Made by a program: the position numbers and the translations under genes
Assembly: GCA_963708675.1 (NCBI GenBank)
Contig: CAVPTO010000003.1
Location: 186,001 to 250,000, forward strand
Source: DATAXP01 sp963708675
Lineage (GTDB): Bacteria > Planctomycetota > Planctomycetia > Pirellulales > PNKZ01
Length of the DNA: 64,000 nucleotides
Direction: 5' to 3'
The notes under the pieces: model-generated
What the model was told of the DNA's origin: nothing
Databases searched by the model: none
The model's input: the letters and a program-made list of their open reading frames with translations, nothing else
In this document: positions 52,778 through 63,382 of the stretch, piece by piece
How positions within the stretch are numbered: the stretch's first letter is position 1
Layout: the number at the start of each line of letters is the position of its first letter

Positions 52778-52839
52778 CGCTTGTTCAGCGACGCTTCGGA
52801 GGCTGGCCGCAGCGACGGTACTCATGATTATTTGCTTCC

Positions 52840-55800
52840 ATGTCTGACATCAAACCGATTCGCAAGTTGCTGGCTGCCAATCGCAGCGAGATCGCCATTC
52901 GCATTTTCCGCTCGGCCCACGAAGCGGGCATTCGCACCGTGGCGATCTACTCTCACGAGGATCGCTACGCGCTGCACCGCTTCAAGGCCGACGAGGCCTA
53001 CGAGGTCGGTAAGCCCGGCGAACCGATCCGCGCGTACCTCGACATTGCCGGCATCATCGAAGTTGCCAAGGCAGCACGACGTCGACGCGATCCATCCCGG
53101 CTACGGCTTCTTGTCCGAGAATCCCGACCTGGCGCGGGCTTGCGAAGAGGCGGGGATCATCTTCATCGGGCCGCCGCCGAAGATTCTCGATCAACTTGGC
53201 GATAAGATCACCGCCCGACAACTCGCGGTGTCGGCCGGAGTGCCGGTGCTTTCGGGCAGCGATAAGCCGCTGGAAAGCGCGGAGCAAGCAGCCGAGTTGG
53301 CCGCAAAGCTTGGCTATCCCGTGCTGCTCAAAGCGGCGCGAGGCGGCGGCGGTCGCGGCATGCGTGTCGTTCCGAAGCCCGACGAATTGGCTCGCGCGCT
53401 CGACAGGCGCAACGCGAAGCGCAGGCTGCGTTCGGTTGCGGCGACGTGTTCCTCGAAAAGTTCATCATGCGCCCGCGGCACATCGAAGTGCAGCTCATGG
53501 GCGACAAGCACGGCAACCTCGTGCACCTCTACGAGCGCGATTGCTCGCTGCAGCGACGCCATCAAAAGGTCGTCGAGATCGCCCCTTCAGCGAACCTCGA
53601 TCCGCAACTCCGCGACGCGATTTGCGAGGCCGCGATCAAGATCGGCAAGGAAGTGAATTACGTCGCAGCCGGAACGGTCGAGTTCTTGGTCGACACCGAA
53701 ACCGGCAAGTTCTACTTCATCGAAGTCAATCCACGCGTGCAGGTCGAGCACACCGTAACCGAGGTCGTGACGGGCATCGACATCGTTCGCACGCAGATTC
53801 TGGTTTCCGAAGGTTACAAGCTCAGCGATCCCGAGATCAACATTCCGAACCAGGCTTCGATCAGCACGCGCGGCTTCGCAATGCAATGCCGCGTGACGAC
53901 CGAAGACCCCGAGAACAAGTTCCTCCCCGACTACGGCAAGATCGCGCACTACCGCTCGGCGGCGGGAATGGGCGTCCGCCTCGACGCTGGCACCGCGTTC
54001 TCCGGCGCGATTGTCACGCCGTTCTACGATTCGCTGCTCGTGAAGGTGATCGCGTCAGGTCGCACGTTCATCGATGCCGCCCGACGCATGGAGCGCGTGC
54101 TGCAAGAGTTCCGCGTGCGTGGCGTGAAGACGAACATCCCGTTCCTCATCAACCTTGTCACGCATCCGAAGTTTTTGGAAGGCGGCTTCACCACGCGTTT
54201 CATGGACGAGACGCCCGAGCTGTTCCACTTCACGCCTCGCCGCGATCGGGCGACGAAGCTGCTTCGCTACCTTGGCAACGTCGCCGTCAACGGCCATCCG
54301 CTCGTCAAGCAAAAGCCGAAACACGTGCGACGCGAGCCGGCTCCGCTGCCGAATCTCGAAGGCAAGCCGACGCCGCCGGGTACGAAGCAGAAGCTCAAAG
54401 AGCTCGGACCCACGAAGTTCAGCAAGTGGATTCTCGACCAAAAGCCGCTGCTGCTGACCGACACCACCTTCCGCGACGCGCATCAATCGTTGCTCGCCAC
54501 GCGCATGCGCACGTACGACATGCTCGGCATTGCCGAGGCGTACGCGAAGCTCGTCCCGAATCTGTTCTCGATCGAGATGTGGGGCGGCGCGACGTTCGAC
54601 ACCACGATGCGTTTCTTGAAGGAATGTCCTTGGCAGCGGCTGACCGAGCTGCGCGAACGCATTCCGAACATTCTGTTCCAGATGCTCTTCCGGGCTTCGA
54701 ACGCGCTCGGGTACTCGAACTATCCCGACAACGTCATTCGCGCGTTCGTCAAAGAGTCGGCCGACGCGGGCATGGATTTGTTCCGCATCTTCGACTCGCT
54801 CAACTGGCTGCCGAACATGCGCGTAGCGATGGAAGCCGTGCTCGAAACCGACACCCTGTGCGAAGCGGTCATCTGCTACACCGGTGACGTGCTCGACAAG
54901 AAGAAGACAAAGTACGACCTCAAGTACTACGTCGACATGGCGAAAGAGCTCGAGAAGATGGGTGCGCATATCCTGTGCATCAAGGATATGGCCGGCCTGT
55001 GCAAGCCGTACGCGGCCGAGCTGTTGGTGAAGACGCTCAAGCAGGAAATCGGCATCCCGATCCACTTCCACACGCACGACACCAGCGGCGTGCAGGCGAC
55101 GTCGATCCTCAAGGCCGCCGAAGTCGACCTGGACATTGCCGACTGCGCGATGGGGCCGCTCTCGGGTCTCACGTCGCAGCCGAACTTGGGCTCGGTCGTG
55201 CAGTCGCTACGTTTCACGCCTCGCGACACCGGGCTGTGCCCCGACAATGTGCAGTCGCTCGACGAATATTGGGAAGCCGTCCGCGAGTATTACGTGCCGT
55301 TCGAGTCGAACATGAAGGCCAGCACGGCCGACGTGTATCGCAACGAGATGCCCGGCGGCCAGTACACGAACCTCTACGAGCAGGCGCAGGCGGTGGGCCT
55401 CGAATCGAAGTGGCATCAAATCTGTCGCGTCTACGCCGAGGTCAACGATCTGTTTGGCGACATCGTCAAGGTGACGCCGAGCTCGAAGGCCGTCGGCGAC
55501 ATGGCGTTGTTCCTGGTCGCGAACAATCTGCGCACCGACGAAGTGCTCGACAGCAACCGCGAGTTGGCTTTCCCCGAGTCGGTGATTGACCTCATCAGCG
55601 GCCGCATGGGTCAGCCTCCCGGCGGCTTTCCGCAGAAGGTGGTCGATCGCATCTTGCGCGGCCAAAAGCAAGTCGAAGGTCGTCCCGGCGACAGCCTTCC
55701 GCCGGTCGATCTCGCCGCGGTCGCCGAGAAGCTCAAGGGTTCGCTCGAAAATCCGCCGACGCAGCGCGATGTGCTCTCGCATGTGATGTTCCCGCGCGTC

Positions 55801-56289
55801 TTCAGCGAACTAACGACGCACCAGGACAATTACGCCGATACGAGCATCCTCTCGACTCCGCTGTTCTTCTATGGCCCCGCGCAGGCCGAGGAAATGGCCC
55901 TCGACATCGAGAAGGGCAAGCGGCTCATCGTGAAGTTCCTGAACATCGGCGACGCGCAGCCCGACGGCACCCGCACCGTGTCGTTCGAATTGAACGGCCA
56001 ACCGCGCGACGTCACCGTTCGCGACGAGTCGGTCGAGGCCGACGTCAGCGCCAAGCGCAAGGCCGACACCGCCAACCCGAACCACGTCGGCGCGCCGATG
56101 CCCGGCATGGTCGTTACCGTGGCCGTCAAGGCCGGCGACGCCGCGAAGAAGGGCCAAAAGCTCGTCACCATGGAAGCCATGAAGATGGAGACGACGCTTT
56201 ACGCCGAGCGCGACGGCAAGGTCGCCGAAGTCCTCGTCGCCCCCGGCAGCCGCGTCGACTCCGGCGAGCTGCTGGTCGTGTGGGAGTGA
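52840..56289 (+). pseudogene. pyc: Pyruvate carboxylase, two frameshifts
   Basis: Three successive frames make one protein of about 1150 aa. The biotin carboxylase start is KLLAANRSEIAIRIFRSAHE (52861 on), then HDVDAIHPGYGFLSENPDLA in a second frame after about 53070-53085. The third frame (53410-56289) holds VFLEKFIMRPRHIEVQL, the carboxyltransferase DTTFRDAHQSLLATRM and the biotinyl MEAMKMETT near the C-terminus. All key motifs are intact, so sequence errors are as likely as decay. The enzyme carboxylates pyruvate to oxaloacetate. Confidence 0.92.
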
Positions 56290-56301
56290 GGACGCGCTTC
56301 C

Positions 56302-57033
56302 ATGAGCGGCGCGATCGATTACGACGACGCGATCCGCCAGGTATTCCAAAGACCGTCGACGATTAGCCTCTTTGGTTCTGACGGGGCCACGCGCGCCAAC
56401 GAGGTTGTCGCTATTCCCCTCGACGCGCTCGACTGGGGCGATTTCGATCTGATCTTCGATGGCGACTTTCGCGAACTTGGGTATTACCTACCCGCGGCCA
56501 TTAGGTACGTCGAGAACATGCGGTCTGAATGGCCGCAAGTCGCTCGACACCTGCTCGTCGCGGTATCGACGTACGGCAACGAGCTTTCAGGCCTTGGATT
56601 GTCGTCCGCAACGCACGCTAGAATTGCTGAAGCGTTTCGGACGATCAGCGCGGTTTATGAGGTACGCGCCGGCGAAAGCCGCGTGAACGCTTGCGTCGCC
56701 GACGGCGAAAATCGGGCGACATTTCTCGATTCACTCTTTCAGCATCCGATTCCCTTTGGGGACTCGACGCTGTTTGAAACCATCGTTCGCTACTGGGCCG
56801 ATGAACCCGGGCGTTGGGAGCGAGCCGCGAACCTTCTCGACTTTTTTGTCCATCTCGATTGGTCAGTGATACGTCGTAAGGTCTACGAGTCGTCGCCGGT
56901 TCTGGCCATGCGGCGCGACCGCGAGTTATGCCGTCGATGCTTTCAAATGGCTGAAGATCGCATTCGCGCGATGTGTCCGCCTGAGTATTACAGCTACCTT
57001 GTCGACAACATCGTCGGCCGCCACAAGGATTAG
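56302..57033 (+). CDS. Protein of unknown function (243 aa)
   Basis: The gene begins 12 bases after pyc. It is mostly helical with several aromatic-rich segments (IFDGDFRELGYYLPAAIRYV, FETIVRYWADEPGRWERAAN) and a C-terminal CRRCFQMAEDRI. No domain recognised. Codon use is like the host. Confidence 0.7.
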   Translation: MSGAIDYDDAIRQVFQRPSTISLFGSDGATRANEVVAIPLDALDWGDFDLIFDGDFRELGYYLPAAIRYVENMRSEWPQVARHLLVAVSTYGNELSGLGLSSATHARIAEAFRTISAVYEVRAGESRVNACVADGENRATFLDSLFQHPIPFGDSTLFETIVRYWADEPGRWERAANLLDFFVHLDWSVIRRKVYESSPVLAMRRDRELCRRCFQMAEDRIRAMCPPEYYSYLVDNIVGRHKD

Positions 57034-57091
57034 CGCGATCACCACCCTTTTCGCGCGCGGCTCTTTCGTGCTCGAATGGACTCCGGCGGTG

Positions 57092-57124
57092 TATAATTCC
57101 AACGAAGGACAATCCATATTGGAA
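57092..57124 (+). promoter_or_regulatory. Promoter and operator candidate for hicBA
   Basis: A consensus -10 box TATAAT lies at 57092-57097. A 6-bp inverted repeat TTCCAA (57097-57102) and TTGGAA (57119-57124) straddles the likely start site. HicB-type antitoxins often autoregulate at such palindromes. The -35 box is weak. Confidence 0.5.
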
Positions 57125-57156
57125 CATGGACGTTCATGAGTCGGAGACATCTAGTA

Positions 57157-57387
57157 ATGCAGACCATTTTTCTGTTGGAATATTGGGAAGACGCCGGTTG
57201 GATGGTTGGCCGGCTCAAAGGCGTTCCTGGCGTTTTTAGTCAGGGTCAAACGCTCGCCGAATTGGAAGAAAACATTCGCGACGCCTACGCCCTCATGATT
57301 GACGACGAGGAATCGCCTCCCTTCGGCGGCAAACGAAACCGTTGGCCGTCGATACATGAAACGACGCGACTTGGTGCGCGAGCTTGA
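57157..57387 (+). CDS. hicB: HicB-family antitoxin
   Basis: The start at 57157 (MQTIFLLEYWEDAGWMVGRL) is chosen for the GGAGAC ahead. The 76-aa product has the HicB fold pattern with GVFSQGQTLAELEENIRDAY. It would neutralise HicA and bind the operator. It overlaps hicA by 32 bases. Confidence 0.88.
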   Translation: MQTIFLLEYWEDAGWMVGRLKGVPGVFSQGQTLAELEENIRDAYALMIDDEESPPFGGKRNRWPSIHETTRLGARA

Positions 57388-57535
57388 AGAAGCTGGTTGC
57401 GTGCTTCATCGCCACGGCGCGAAACATGATGTTTATCGCAACCCTGCAAACGGCCGCCAAGCGACGGTGCCGCGTCACTCCGAAATCAAGGAAAGCTTGT
57501 GCCGTTTGATTCGCAAGCAACTCGGGCTCATCTAA
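57356..57535 (+). CDS. hicA: HicA-family toxin (mRNA interferase)
   Basis: The start at 57356 gives a 59-aa product MKRRDLVRELEEAGCVLHRH with the family pattern HGAKHDVYRNP and VPRHSEIKESL. The catalytic His is in GCVLHRHGAKHD. HicA cleaves mRNA when free of HicB. Its last 37 bases contain the start of mtnA. Confidence 0.88.
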   Translation: MKRRDLVRELEEAGCVLHRHGAKHDVYRNPANGRQATVPRHSEIKESLCRLIRKQLGLI

Positions 57536-58578
57536 CTTCGCTAACGCTTGAATGGATTGGCGGCGCAGACGGTCATCTGCGGCTCATTGACCAGACGCGT
57601 TTGCCAAGCGAACTGGTGTATCTCGATTGCCATGACGTCAAGACGCTGTTCGAGGCGATACAGCGATTGCGCGTGCGCGGAGCACCGGCGATCGGCGTCG
57701 CCACGGCGTATGGCGTGTGTATCGCCGCCCAAGGCGACGGCTCGCCGTCGGCCGTGGTTGCCGAGGTGCGTGCGGCCATCGCTCGCCTCGCCGCAAGCCG
57801 TCCGACGGCGGTGAACTTGTTTTGGGCGCTCAAGCGCATGTGTGGCGTCGTCGAGCGGTGTGCGGGACTATCAATCGCCGAGTTGCGTCAATCACTGCTT
57901 CGCGAGGCGCAGAAGATTCACGACGAAGATCGTCGCACCTGCCGCGAGATCGGTCGCATCGGCTCGGCGTTGCTCACCGACGGTCAGGGAGTGCTGACGC
58001 ACTGCAACGCTGGTGGCTTAGCGACCTCCGACTACGGCACCGCGCTGGGCGTCATCTTCGCGGCCCACGAAGACGGCAAACGCTTGCACGTCTATGTCGA
58101 CGAGACGCGCCCGCTCTTGCAAGGTTCGCGGCTCACGGCCTGGGAGCTGACGCAGCGCAGCATCCAGACAACGCTCATCTGCGACTCGATGGCGGCCCAG
58201 GTCATGCGCGAAGAAAAAGTGCAAGCGGTCATCGTCGGCGCTGATCGCATTGCCGCCAATGGCGACACGGCCAACAAGATCGGCACCTACAGTGTCGCGG
58301 TGCTGGCACGAGCGCACGGCATTCCGTTCTATGTCGCGGCGCCGACGAGCACGTTCGACCTGTCGCTCGTGGCTGGCGATGACATCCCGATCGAGCAGCG
58401 CGCCGCCCACGAAGTCACGCACGGCTTCGGCCTCGCCACCGCTCCAACAGGCGTCGGCGTTTACAACCCGGCATTCGATGTGACACCTGCTAGCCTCATC
58501 CATGCCATCATTTGCGAACGTGGCGTGATCGAGCCGGTGAACGCCGAGACGATTGCGGCGATGATGCGTGCCGTTTAG
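57499..58578 (+). CDS. mtnA: S-methyl-5-thioribose-1-phosphate isomerase
   Basis: The GTG at 57499 is the last start codon before the conserved LEWIGGADGHLRLIDQTRLP, so translation must begin inside hicA. The 359-aa enzyme has RVRGAPAIGVATAYG, catalytic Cys in THCNAGGLAT and Asp in VGADRIAANGD. It converts methylthioribose-1-phosphate to the ribulose form in methionine salvage. No other salvage genes are adjacent. Confidence 0.93.
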   Translation: MPFDSQATRAHLTSLTLEWIGGADGHLRLIDQTRLPSELVYLDCHDVKTLFEAIQRLRVRGAPAIGVATAYGVCIAAQGDGSPSAVVAEVRAAIARLAASRPTAVNLFWALKRMCGVVERCAGLSIAELRQSLLREAQKIHDEDRRTCREIGRIGSALLTDGQGVLTHCNAGGLATSDYGTALGVIFAAHEDGKRLHVYVDETRPLLQGSRLTAWELTQRSIQTTLICDSMAAQVMREEKVQAVIVGADRIAANGDTANKIGTYSVAVLARAHGIPFYVAAPTSTFDLSLVAGDDIPIEQRAAHEVTHGFGLATAPTGVGVYNPAFDVTPASLIHAIICERGVIEPVNAETIAAMMRAV

Positions 58579-58620
58579 AAGTTTTGAAAAATCACCGCTT
58601 CAGGCTCGCATGACGTGGCC

Positions 58621-58680
58621 TCACCGCTTGCGGTTTCGCGCGTCTTGATCGGACGAACGCGCGAAACCGCAAGCGGTGAT
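58621..58680. repeat. Palindrome, second full copy of the ACCGCTTGCGGTTTCGCGC family
   Basis: Arms 58621-58643 and 58657-58680 are perfect inverted copies. The same arm occurs at 4775-4834 and 44051-44072. The gap between mtnA and murE (319 bases) has nothing else I can support. Confidence 0.9.
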
Positions 58681-58897
58681 AGTGGGCGACAGAATACTCA
58701 CCCAACGGTCCTCAGCCTCGATCGGCATCGCGATGAACCGACCTTGACACATCGTCCGAAATCCGGAGAATCCCGCCTCCCGTAACGACCGCCTGCATGG
58801 CCCCGGACGGCGAAGATGCGCTCGAAGGGCAAGACCCGACCGTGTGCAGGAGGTCGATCCACCAAGTTCGGCGACTGAGGCACGGAGGCCCGCCGCC

Positions 58898-60418
58898 ATG
58901 CATGCTCCTATCGAGCCGCGCCGCCAAGTTCGACTGCGCCAGGTTCTACCTGGCGCTGAGATCATTGGCGCAAACGAATTGTTTGTCAGCAGCATTTGCG
59001 CCGACTCGCGTCAGTGCAGGCCCGGCGACCTTTACGCTGCCCTGCCCGGCTTTCGAGTCGATGGCCACAACTTCGTGCGTGAAGCGATCGACCGCGGCGC
59101 GTCGGCCATTCTCGCGCACCAGCCCGTCGGCAATGTCGGCATTCCGGTGGCGTATGTCGTCGACACTCGGCCGGCCTACGCGCTCGTGTGTCACGCGCTG
59201 GCTGGCGATCCCGGCAAGCAACTGAAGTCGATCGGCATCACGGGCACTAACGGCAAGACGACCACCAGTTGGTTGATCGCCAGCATTCTCGCCAAGGCCG
59301 GCATGACGCCCGGTGTGCTCGGCACGCTCGGCTACACCGATGGCAACGATCTGGTCGACGCGCCTTGGACGACTCCGCCCGCGCCGGTGTTGGCGTCGTG
59401 GCTGGGCCGAATGGTCACGGCCGATTGCAGCCACGTCGTCATGGAAGTTTCGAGCCACGCGCTGGCGCAAGATCGCGTCGCCGGCGTCGAGTTCGACGTC
59501 GCTTGCGTGACGAACGTTCGCCACGACCACCTCGATCTGCACGGCACACCGCACAACTACCGCGCTGCCAAAGCTCGGCTGTTCGAGCATCTGAAGCCCG
59601 AAGGTTTCGCCGTGCTCAATGCCGACGACGAAGCCTGCTGCGAGTTTCTCGATCGCATCGATAATCCGACGCTGACGATCGCCATCGAATCGCAAGCCGA
59701 AATCATGGCCACTCCCGTCGAGCAGCACACCAGCGAGCAAACGTTCCTCCTGCATGCCGGCAGCGATACGGTCGCTGTGCGAACGCATCTCATGGGGCGT
59801 CACAACATCTACAACTGCCTGACCGCCGCCGCCGTCGGCCTCGGTTATGGCATCGACCTGAAGACGGTCGTTCGTGGCCTCGAGACGGTCAATCGCCTGC
59901 CGGGACGCATGGAACGCCTCGAATGCGGTCAGCCGTTTGGCGTGTTCATCGACTACGCACACACGGCCGACGCCTTGGCAGAAATGCTCGACGCCTTGCG
60001 CGACGTGTCGCGTGGCAGGGTGATTTGCGTTTTTGGCGCCGGCGGCGATCGCGACATGACGAAGCGCCCGAAGATGGGCCGCGCCGTCGAGAGTCGTGCC
60101 GATCTGGCCATCATTACCAACGACAATCCACGTACCGAGAGCCCGCAGCGCATCATCCGCGACATCCTCCGCGGCTGCGTCGAACCGGCCGGCATCGAAG
60201 TCATCGAAGATCGTGCCGAAGCAATCGAATGGGCCTTGTCGCAGGCTGAACCCGGCGACTCGGTGCTCATCGCCGGCAAAGGTCACGAAACGCATCAGAT
60301 TATCGGAACCACGTCTCATCCGTTCGACGATCGTGAAGTCGCCAGCCGCTGGCTGTACGCTTCGCCGCGCGTCGATTCCATGTTGCACAATCCTGCGAAG
60401 CTTCGCATCGCTGCTTAG
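58898..60418 (+). CDS. murE: UDP-MurNAc-tripeptide synthetase
   Basis: The start at 58898 is chosen for GGAGG nine bases upstream. The 506-aa ligase has P-loop GTNGKTTT (116-123), a lysine site in NYRAAKARLFEHL, and NDNPRTE near the C-terminus, the specificity motif DNPR of meso-diaminopimelate-type enzymes. It adds the third residue to the peptidoglycan stem. It heads the cluster murE-murF-mraY-murG. Confidence 0.95.
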   Translation: MHAPIEPRRQVRLRQVLPGAEIIGANELFVSSICADSRQCRPGDLYAALPGFRVDGHNFVREAIDRGASAILAHQPVGNVGIPVAYVVDTRPAYALVCHALAGDPGKQLKSIGITGTNGKTTTSWLIASILAKAGMTPGVLGTLGYTDGNDLVDAPWTTPPAPVLASWLGRMVTADCSHVVMEVSSHALAQDRVAGVEFDVACVTNVRHDHLDLHGTPHNYRAAKARLFEHLKPEGFAVLNADDEACCEFLDRIDNPTLTIAIESQAEIMATPVEQHTSEQTFLLHAGSDTVAVRTHLMGRHNIYNCLTAAAVGLGYGIDLKTVVRGLETVNRLPGRMERLECGQPFGVFIDYAHTADALAEMLDALRDVSRGRVICVFGAGGDRDMTKRPKMGRAVESRADLAIITNDNPRTESPQRIIRDILRGCVEPAGIEVIEDRAEAIEWALSQAEPGDSVLIAGKGHETHQIIGTTSHPFDDREVASRWLYASPRVDSMLHNPAKLRIAA

Positions 60419-60440
60419 TCCCACCTCTCGCTTCTCTTCC

Positions 60441-62045
60441 ATGTCGTTCACCCCCCAAGCCTTAGCAACCGCCATCGGCGGCCGCTGCGCGTGTCGCGTC
60501 GTTTCGACGTCGGCGTCGTTATCGACGTTGACTATCGGTCGCGTCGTCATCGACAGCCGCCAGGTTCAAGCCGGCGACGTGTTTTGGGCGCTGCGCGGCG
60601 ATCGTCAGGATGGGGCGAACTTCATCGGCGATGCGTTTCGCCGCGGAGCGTCGGGCGTCGTGACGAGCGATCGTAGCGTGCAGCCACCGGACGATCGTTG
60701 GGTCATTACCGTCCACGACACCAGCGTGGCTGGCACCAGCGTGGCACTGACGAGGGCTGCACGTTGGCAGCGTGAACAGTTTCGAGGCACGGTAGTCGCC
60801 GTGACGGGGAGCGTCGGCAAGACGACGACGCGGCAAATGATCGACGCCGTGCTTCGTCAGAAACTCACGGGCACCGCGAGCCTTCGCAACCACAACAATC
60901 ACGTTGGTCTGCCGATGTCGATGCTCGCCTGGCGCACCGACCACGATTACGCGGTCGTCGAACTCGGCGCCAGTGCCGCCGGCGAGATCGCGTCGTTGGC
61001 CGATATCTGCCGCCCGAACGTCGGTGTCGTCACACGATTAGGAGATGCACATCTCGGCACCTTCGGCAGTCGTGAGGCGGTGGCCAATGCAAAGGCGGAA
61101 TTACTCGACGCGTTGCCGAGCGATGGCCTTGCCGTGATGTGTGCCGACGATCCTCGCGCCAACGAAATTGCCGCGCGATCACGAGCGCCGATCGTCTGGA
61201 TCGGTGAATCGAACGCCGCGGACATTCGCGCCACAGAAGTACACAGCACCGACGGCATCGTCGCCTTCACCGTCGATGGCGATCGTTATTCTGTGCCTGT
61301 TTGGGGACGTCACCACCTCGATGGCGCACTGGCGGCCGTTGCGATTGGAAGGCACTTCGGATTGAGTCGGAGCGAGATCGCTGACGGTCTTGCATCGTTC
61401 CGCGCCTCGGAGTTGCGCTGCCAGGTCGTGCGTTGGCGCGGCGCGACGATCATCAACGACTGCTACAACTCGAGTCCCGTTGCCGTGCGTGCGGCGTTGG
61501 AACTTTTACAAAACATCGAAGCCCGCGGAACTCGCATTGCACTGTTGGGCGACATGTGCGATTTAGGCGTCGAGTCGGCTGAGCTGCATCGTCGCATCGG
61601 CGAAGAGGCTGTCACGGTCGGCGGCGCGAGTCTTGTCATTGCTTGCGGACGCTACGCTAACGAGATCGTCGAAGGCGCTCGCAGTTCTGCATCGAAGACG
61701 TCTGTATCGAAAACGCCGGCATCGAAGATCAAGACGCTCGCCTGCGACGTCGAGACCGCGATCGAGTTTGTCGAGCACCGCATGGTTGAAGGCGACGTGA
61801 TGCTCGTCAAGGGTTCGCGTGCGATGGCGCTGGAACGCGTCGTCGAAACGCTTGAAGGAATCGAAACACAACATCCCGCATTGCCAACGTTCGTGGTGGA
61901 CAACGAACCGCGACGAGGCAAGCGAGTGGGGCTGCCGCATCAAAAGACGCTGCGAGCGCTCGTCGAGCTTGGAAACAAAAACGGAGACACACACCAAACC
62001 ATAGGAAAGCCCCGTCGAAGATGTTCTGGGTTGCGGGACCTTTGA
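60441..62045 (+). CDS. murF: UDP-MurNAc-tripeptide:D-Ala-D-Ala ligase
   Basis: The ATG at 60441 lies 22 bases after murE. The 534-aa protein has VTGSVGKTTT (122-131), HNNHVGLPMSML, VVELGASAAGEI, and INDCYNSSPVAVRAAL, all typical of MurF. The C-terminal about 70 residues after the usual MurF end (MALERVVETLEGIE) form an odd basic tail (VGLPHQKTLRALVELGN), possibly read-through into what was spacer. Confidence 0.93.
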   Translation: MSFTPQALATAIGGRCACRVVSTSASLSTLTIGRVVIDSRQVQAGDVFWALRGDRQDGANFIGDAFRRGASGVVTSDRSVQPPDDRWVITVHDTSVAGTSVALTRAARWQREQFRGTVVAVTGSVGKTTTRQMIDAVLRQKLTGTASLRNHNNHVGLPMSMLAWRTDHDYAVVELGASAAGEIASLADICRPNVGVVTRLGDAHLGTFGSREAVANAKAELLDALPSDGLAVMCADDPRANEIAARSRAPIVWIGESNAADIRATEVHSTDGIVAFTVDGDRYSVPVWGRHHLDGALAAVAIGRHFGLSRSEIADGLASFRASELRCQVVRWRGATIINDCYNSSPVAVRAALELLQNIEARGTRIALLGDMCDLGVESAELHRRIGEEAVTVGGASLVIACGRYANEIVEGARSSASKTSVSKTPASKIKTLACDVETAIEFVEHRMVEGDVMLVKGSRAMALERVVETLEGIETQHPALPTFVVDNEPRRGKRVGLPHQKTLRALVELGNKNGDTHQTIGKPRRRCSGLRDL

Positions 62046-62147
62046 ACATCGCCCACCCTCCTGGGTCGAAGCATTTTCTTGTCGGATCTCGTGGCTTCTG
62101 GGTCAGCCACACCGACAAGAGCTTCTCGGCGGGGCTTATGACTGAGC

Positions 62148-62178
62148 ACCGGGGCGGTATGCAAATGCCGCCTCGGTG
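62148..62178. other. Hairpin in the murF-mraY spacer
   Basis: ACCGGGGCGG and CCGCCTCGGT pair around a 10-base loop. The 275-base spacer (62046-62320) is otherwise without a gene. This could be a transcription pause or a remnant of a repeat. Confidence 0.4.
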
Positions 62179-62320
62179 TCTCAGGGATCACCGGTGCCGC
62201 CGGACGTTGCGAGCCCTTCGAGCCCCTGAGGCTTAGGGCCGACTCCGGCGTCGCACCACAAGCCACTGGCCCGTGCCTCGCCACCCGTGATGTGACCCGC
62301 CGCCCGATGAGGCCTCCGCG

Positions 62321-63382
62321 ATGGCCGCGCTCGTTGAACTGCCGATCGAACCGTCCGTTGCGATGATCGCAAGGGCGGCATTCGCGGCAGTCGTCGCCGC
62401 GGGAATCGTGTTGAGTGCCGGCAGTTGGGCAATCGCCCAGCTTCGCAAACTCTGTCGCGACACGAACGGCAGTCCGTCGCCTGAACTACGAAAGCTCAAC
62501 GCCGCGAAGCAAGCGACACCATCGATGGGCGGCGTGTTGATCGTCGCCGCGATTTTGATAGCCGTGCTCGTTTGCGGCGACTTGCTTTCATCGAATGTCA
62601 CGATCGCGATGCTTCTGATGTGCAGCATGGCGAGCCTTGGCGCGATCGACGACTTGGCGAAGGCGCGGACACGCGGCCGTGGGCTCGCCCGTTGGCAAAA
62701 GTTCGCAATGCAGGTGTTGATCGCCGCCGTGGCGGTTCTTGTGGCACAACAAGTGAAAGGCGACATTTTAAGTGCGTGGCGATTCATTGCCGCCGTGTTC
62801 GTTATCGTCGCGACCTCCAATGCCGTGAACCTGACGGACGGTCTCGATGGGCTGGCCGCCGGATGCGTTGCTTGCGCCAGTGCGGGCCTTGCCGTGATTG
62901 CCTGGTTTGCGAGCGAAGCCGATTCTCAATGCCTGGCGATTGTGCCCGTCGCGTGTGCGATGCTTGGCGCGACGCTCGGGTTCTTGCGATTCAACCGCTG
63001 GCCCGCCAGCGTGTTCATGGGCGATACCGGCTCGTTGGCCCTCGGCGGACTACTCGGCTTTCTCGTCGTCACGATGCACAAGGCCTGGATTTGGCCGGTG
63101 GTCGGCGGCGTATTCGTTGTCGAAACCTTGAGCGTGATCGTGCAAGTGGCGTCGTTTCAAACGACCGGCAGGCGCGTCCTCCGCTGTGCACCGTTGCATC
63201 ACCACTTTCAATTCGCCGGATGGAGCGAGCCGATGATCGTGCGTCGCCTTTGCACGGTTGCGGCCGCGTGCGCGCTGGCGGGCGTCGGCGTCAGTCATCT
63301 CTTCGAAATAACAGCCGAGCACCCCGTTGAAATCATCGCGGTGAAGGAATCGATCGAAACGCAGGAAGCAACGTTGCGATGA
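62321..63382 (+). CDS. mraY: Phospho-N-acetylmuramoyl-pentapeptide transferase
   Basis: The 353-aa protein has about ten helices, TPSMGGVLIV, the Asp-rich site LGAIDDLAKA, SNAVNLTDGLDGLA, FMGDTGSLALGG and PLHHHFQFAGW, all diagnostic of MraY over WecA. It makes lipid I on the inner membrane. Its stop overlaps the murG start (ATGA), so the usual murD and ftsW genes are absent from between them. Confidence 0.95.
   Translation: MAALVELPIEPSVAMIARAAFAAVVAAGIVLSAGSWAIAQLRKLCRDTNGSPSPELRKLNAAKQATPSMGGVLIVAAILIAVLVCGDLLSSNVTIAMLLMCSMASLGAIDDLAKARTRGRGLARWQKFAMQVLIAAVAVLVAQQVKGDILSAWRFIAAVFVIVATSNAVNLTDGLDGLAAGCVACASAGLAVIAWFASEADSQCLAIVPVACAMLGATLGFLRFNRWPASVFMGDTGSLALGGLLGFLVVTMHKAWIWPVVGGVFVVETLSVIVQVASFQTTGRRVLRCAPLHHHFQFAGWSEPMIVRRLCTVAAACALAGVGVSHLFEITAEHPVEIIAVKESIETQEATLR

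Noticed and set aside
54055..55077. 340-codon frame antisense to pyruvate carboxylase
   Set aside because: Shadow frame inside the carboxyltransferase coding region.
58946..60550. 534-codon frame antisense to murE
   Set aside because: Shadow of murE; murE has all family motifs.
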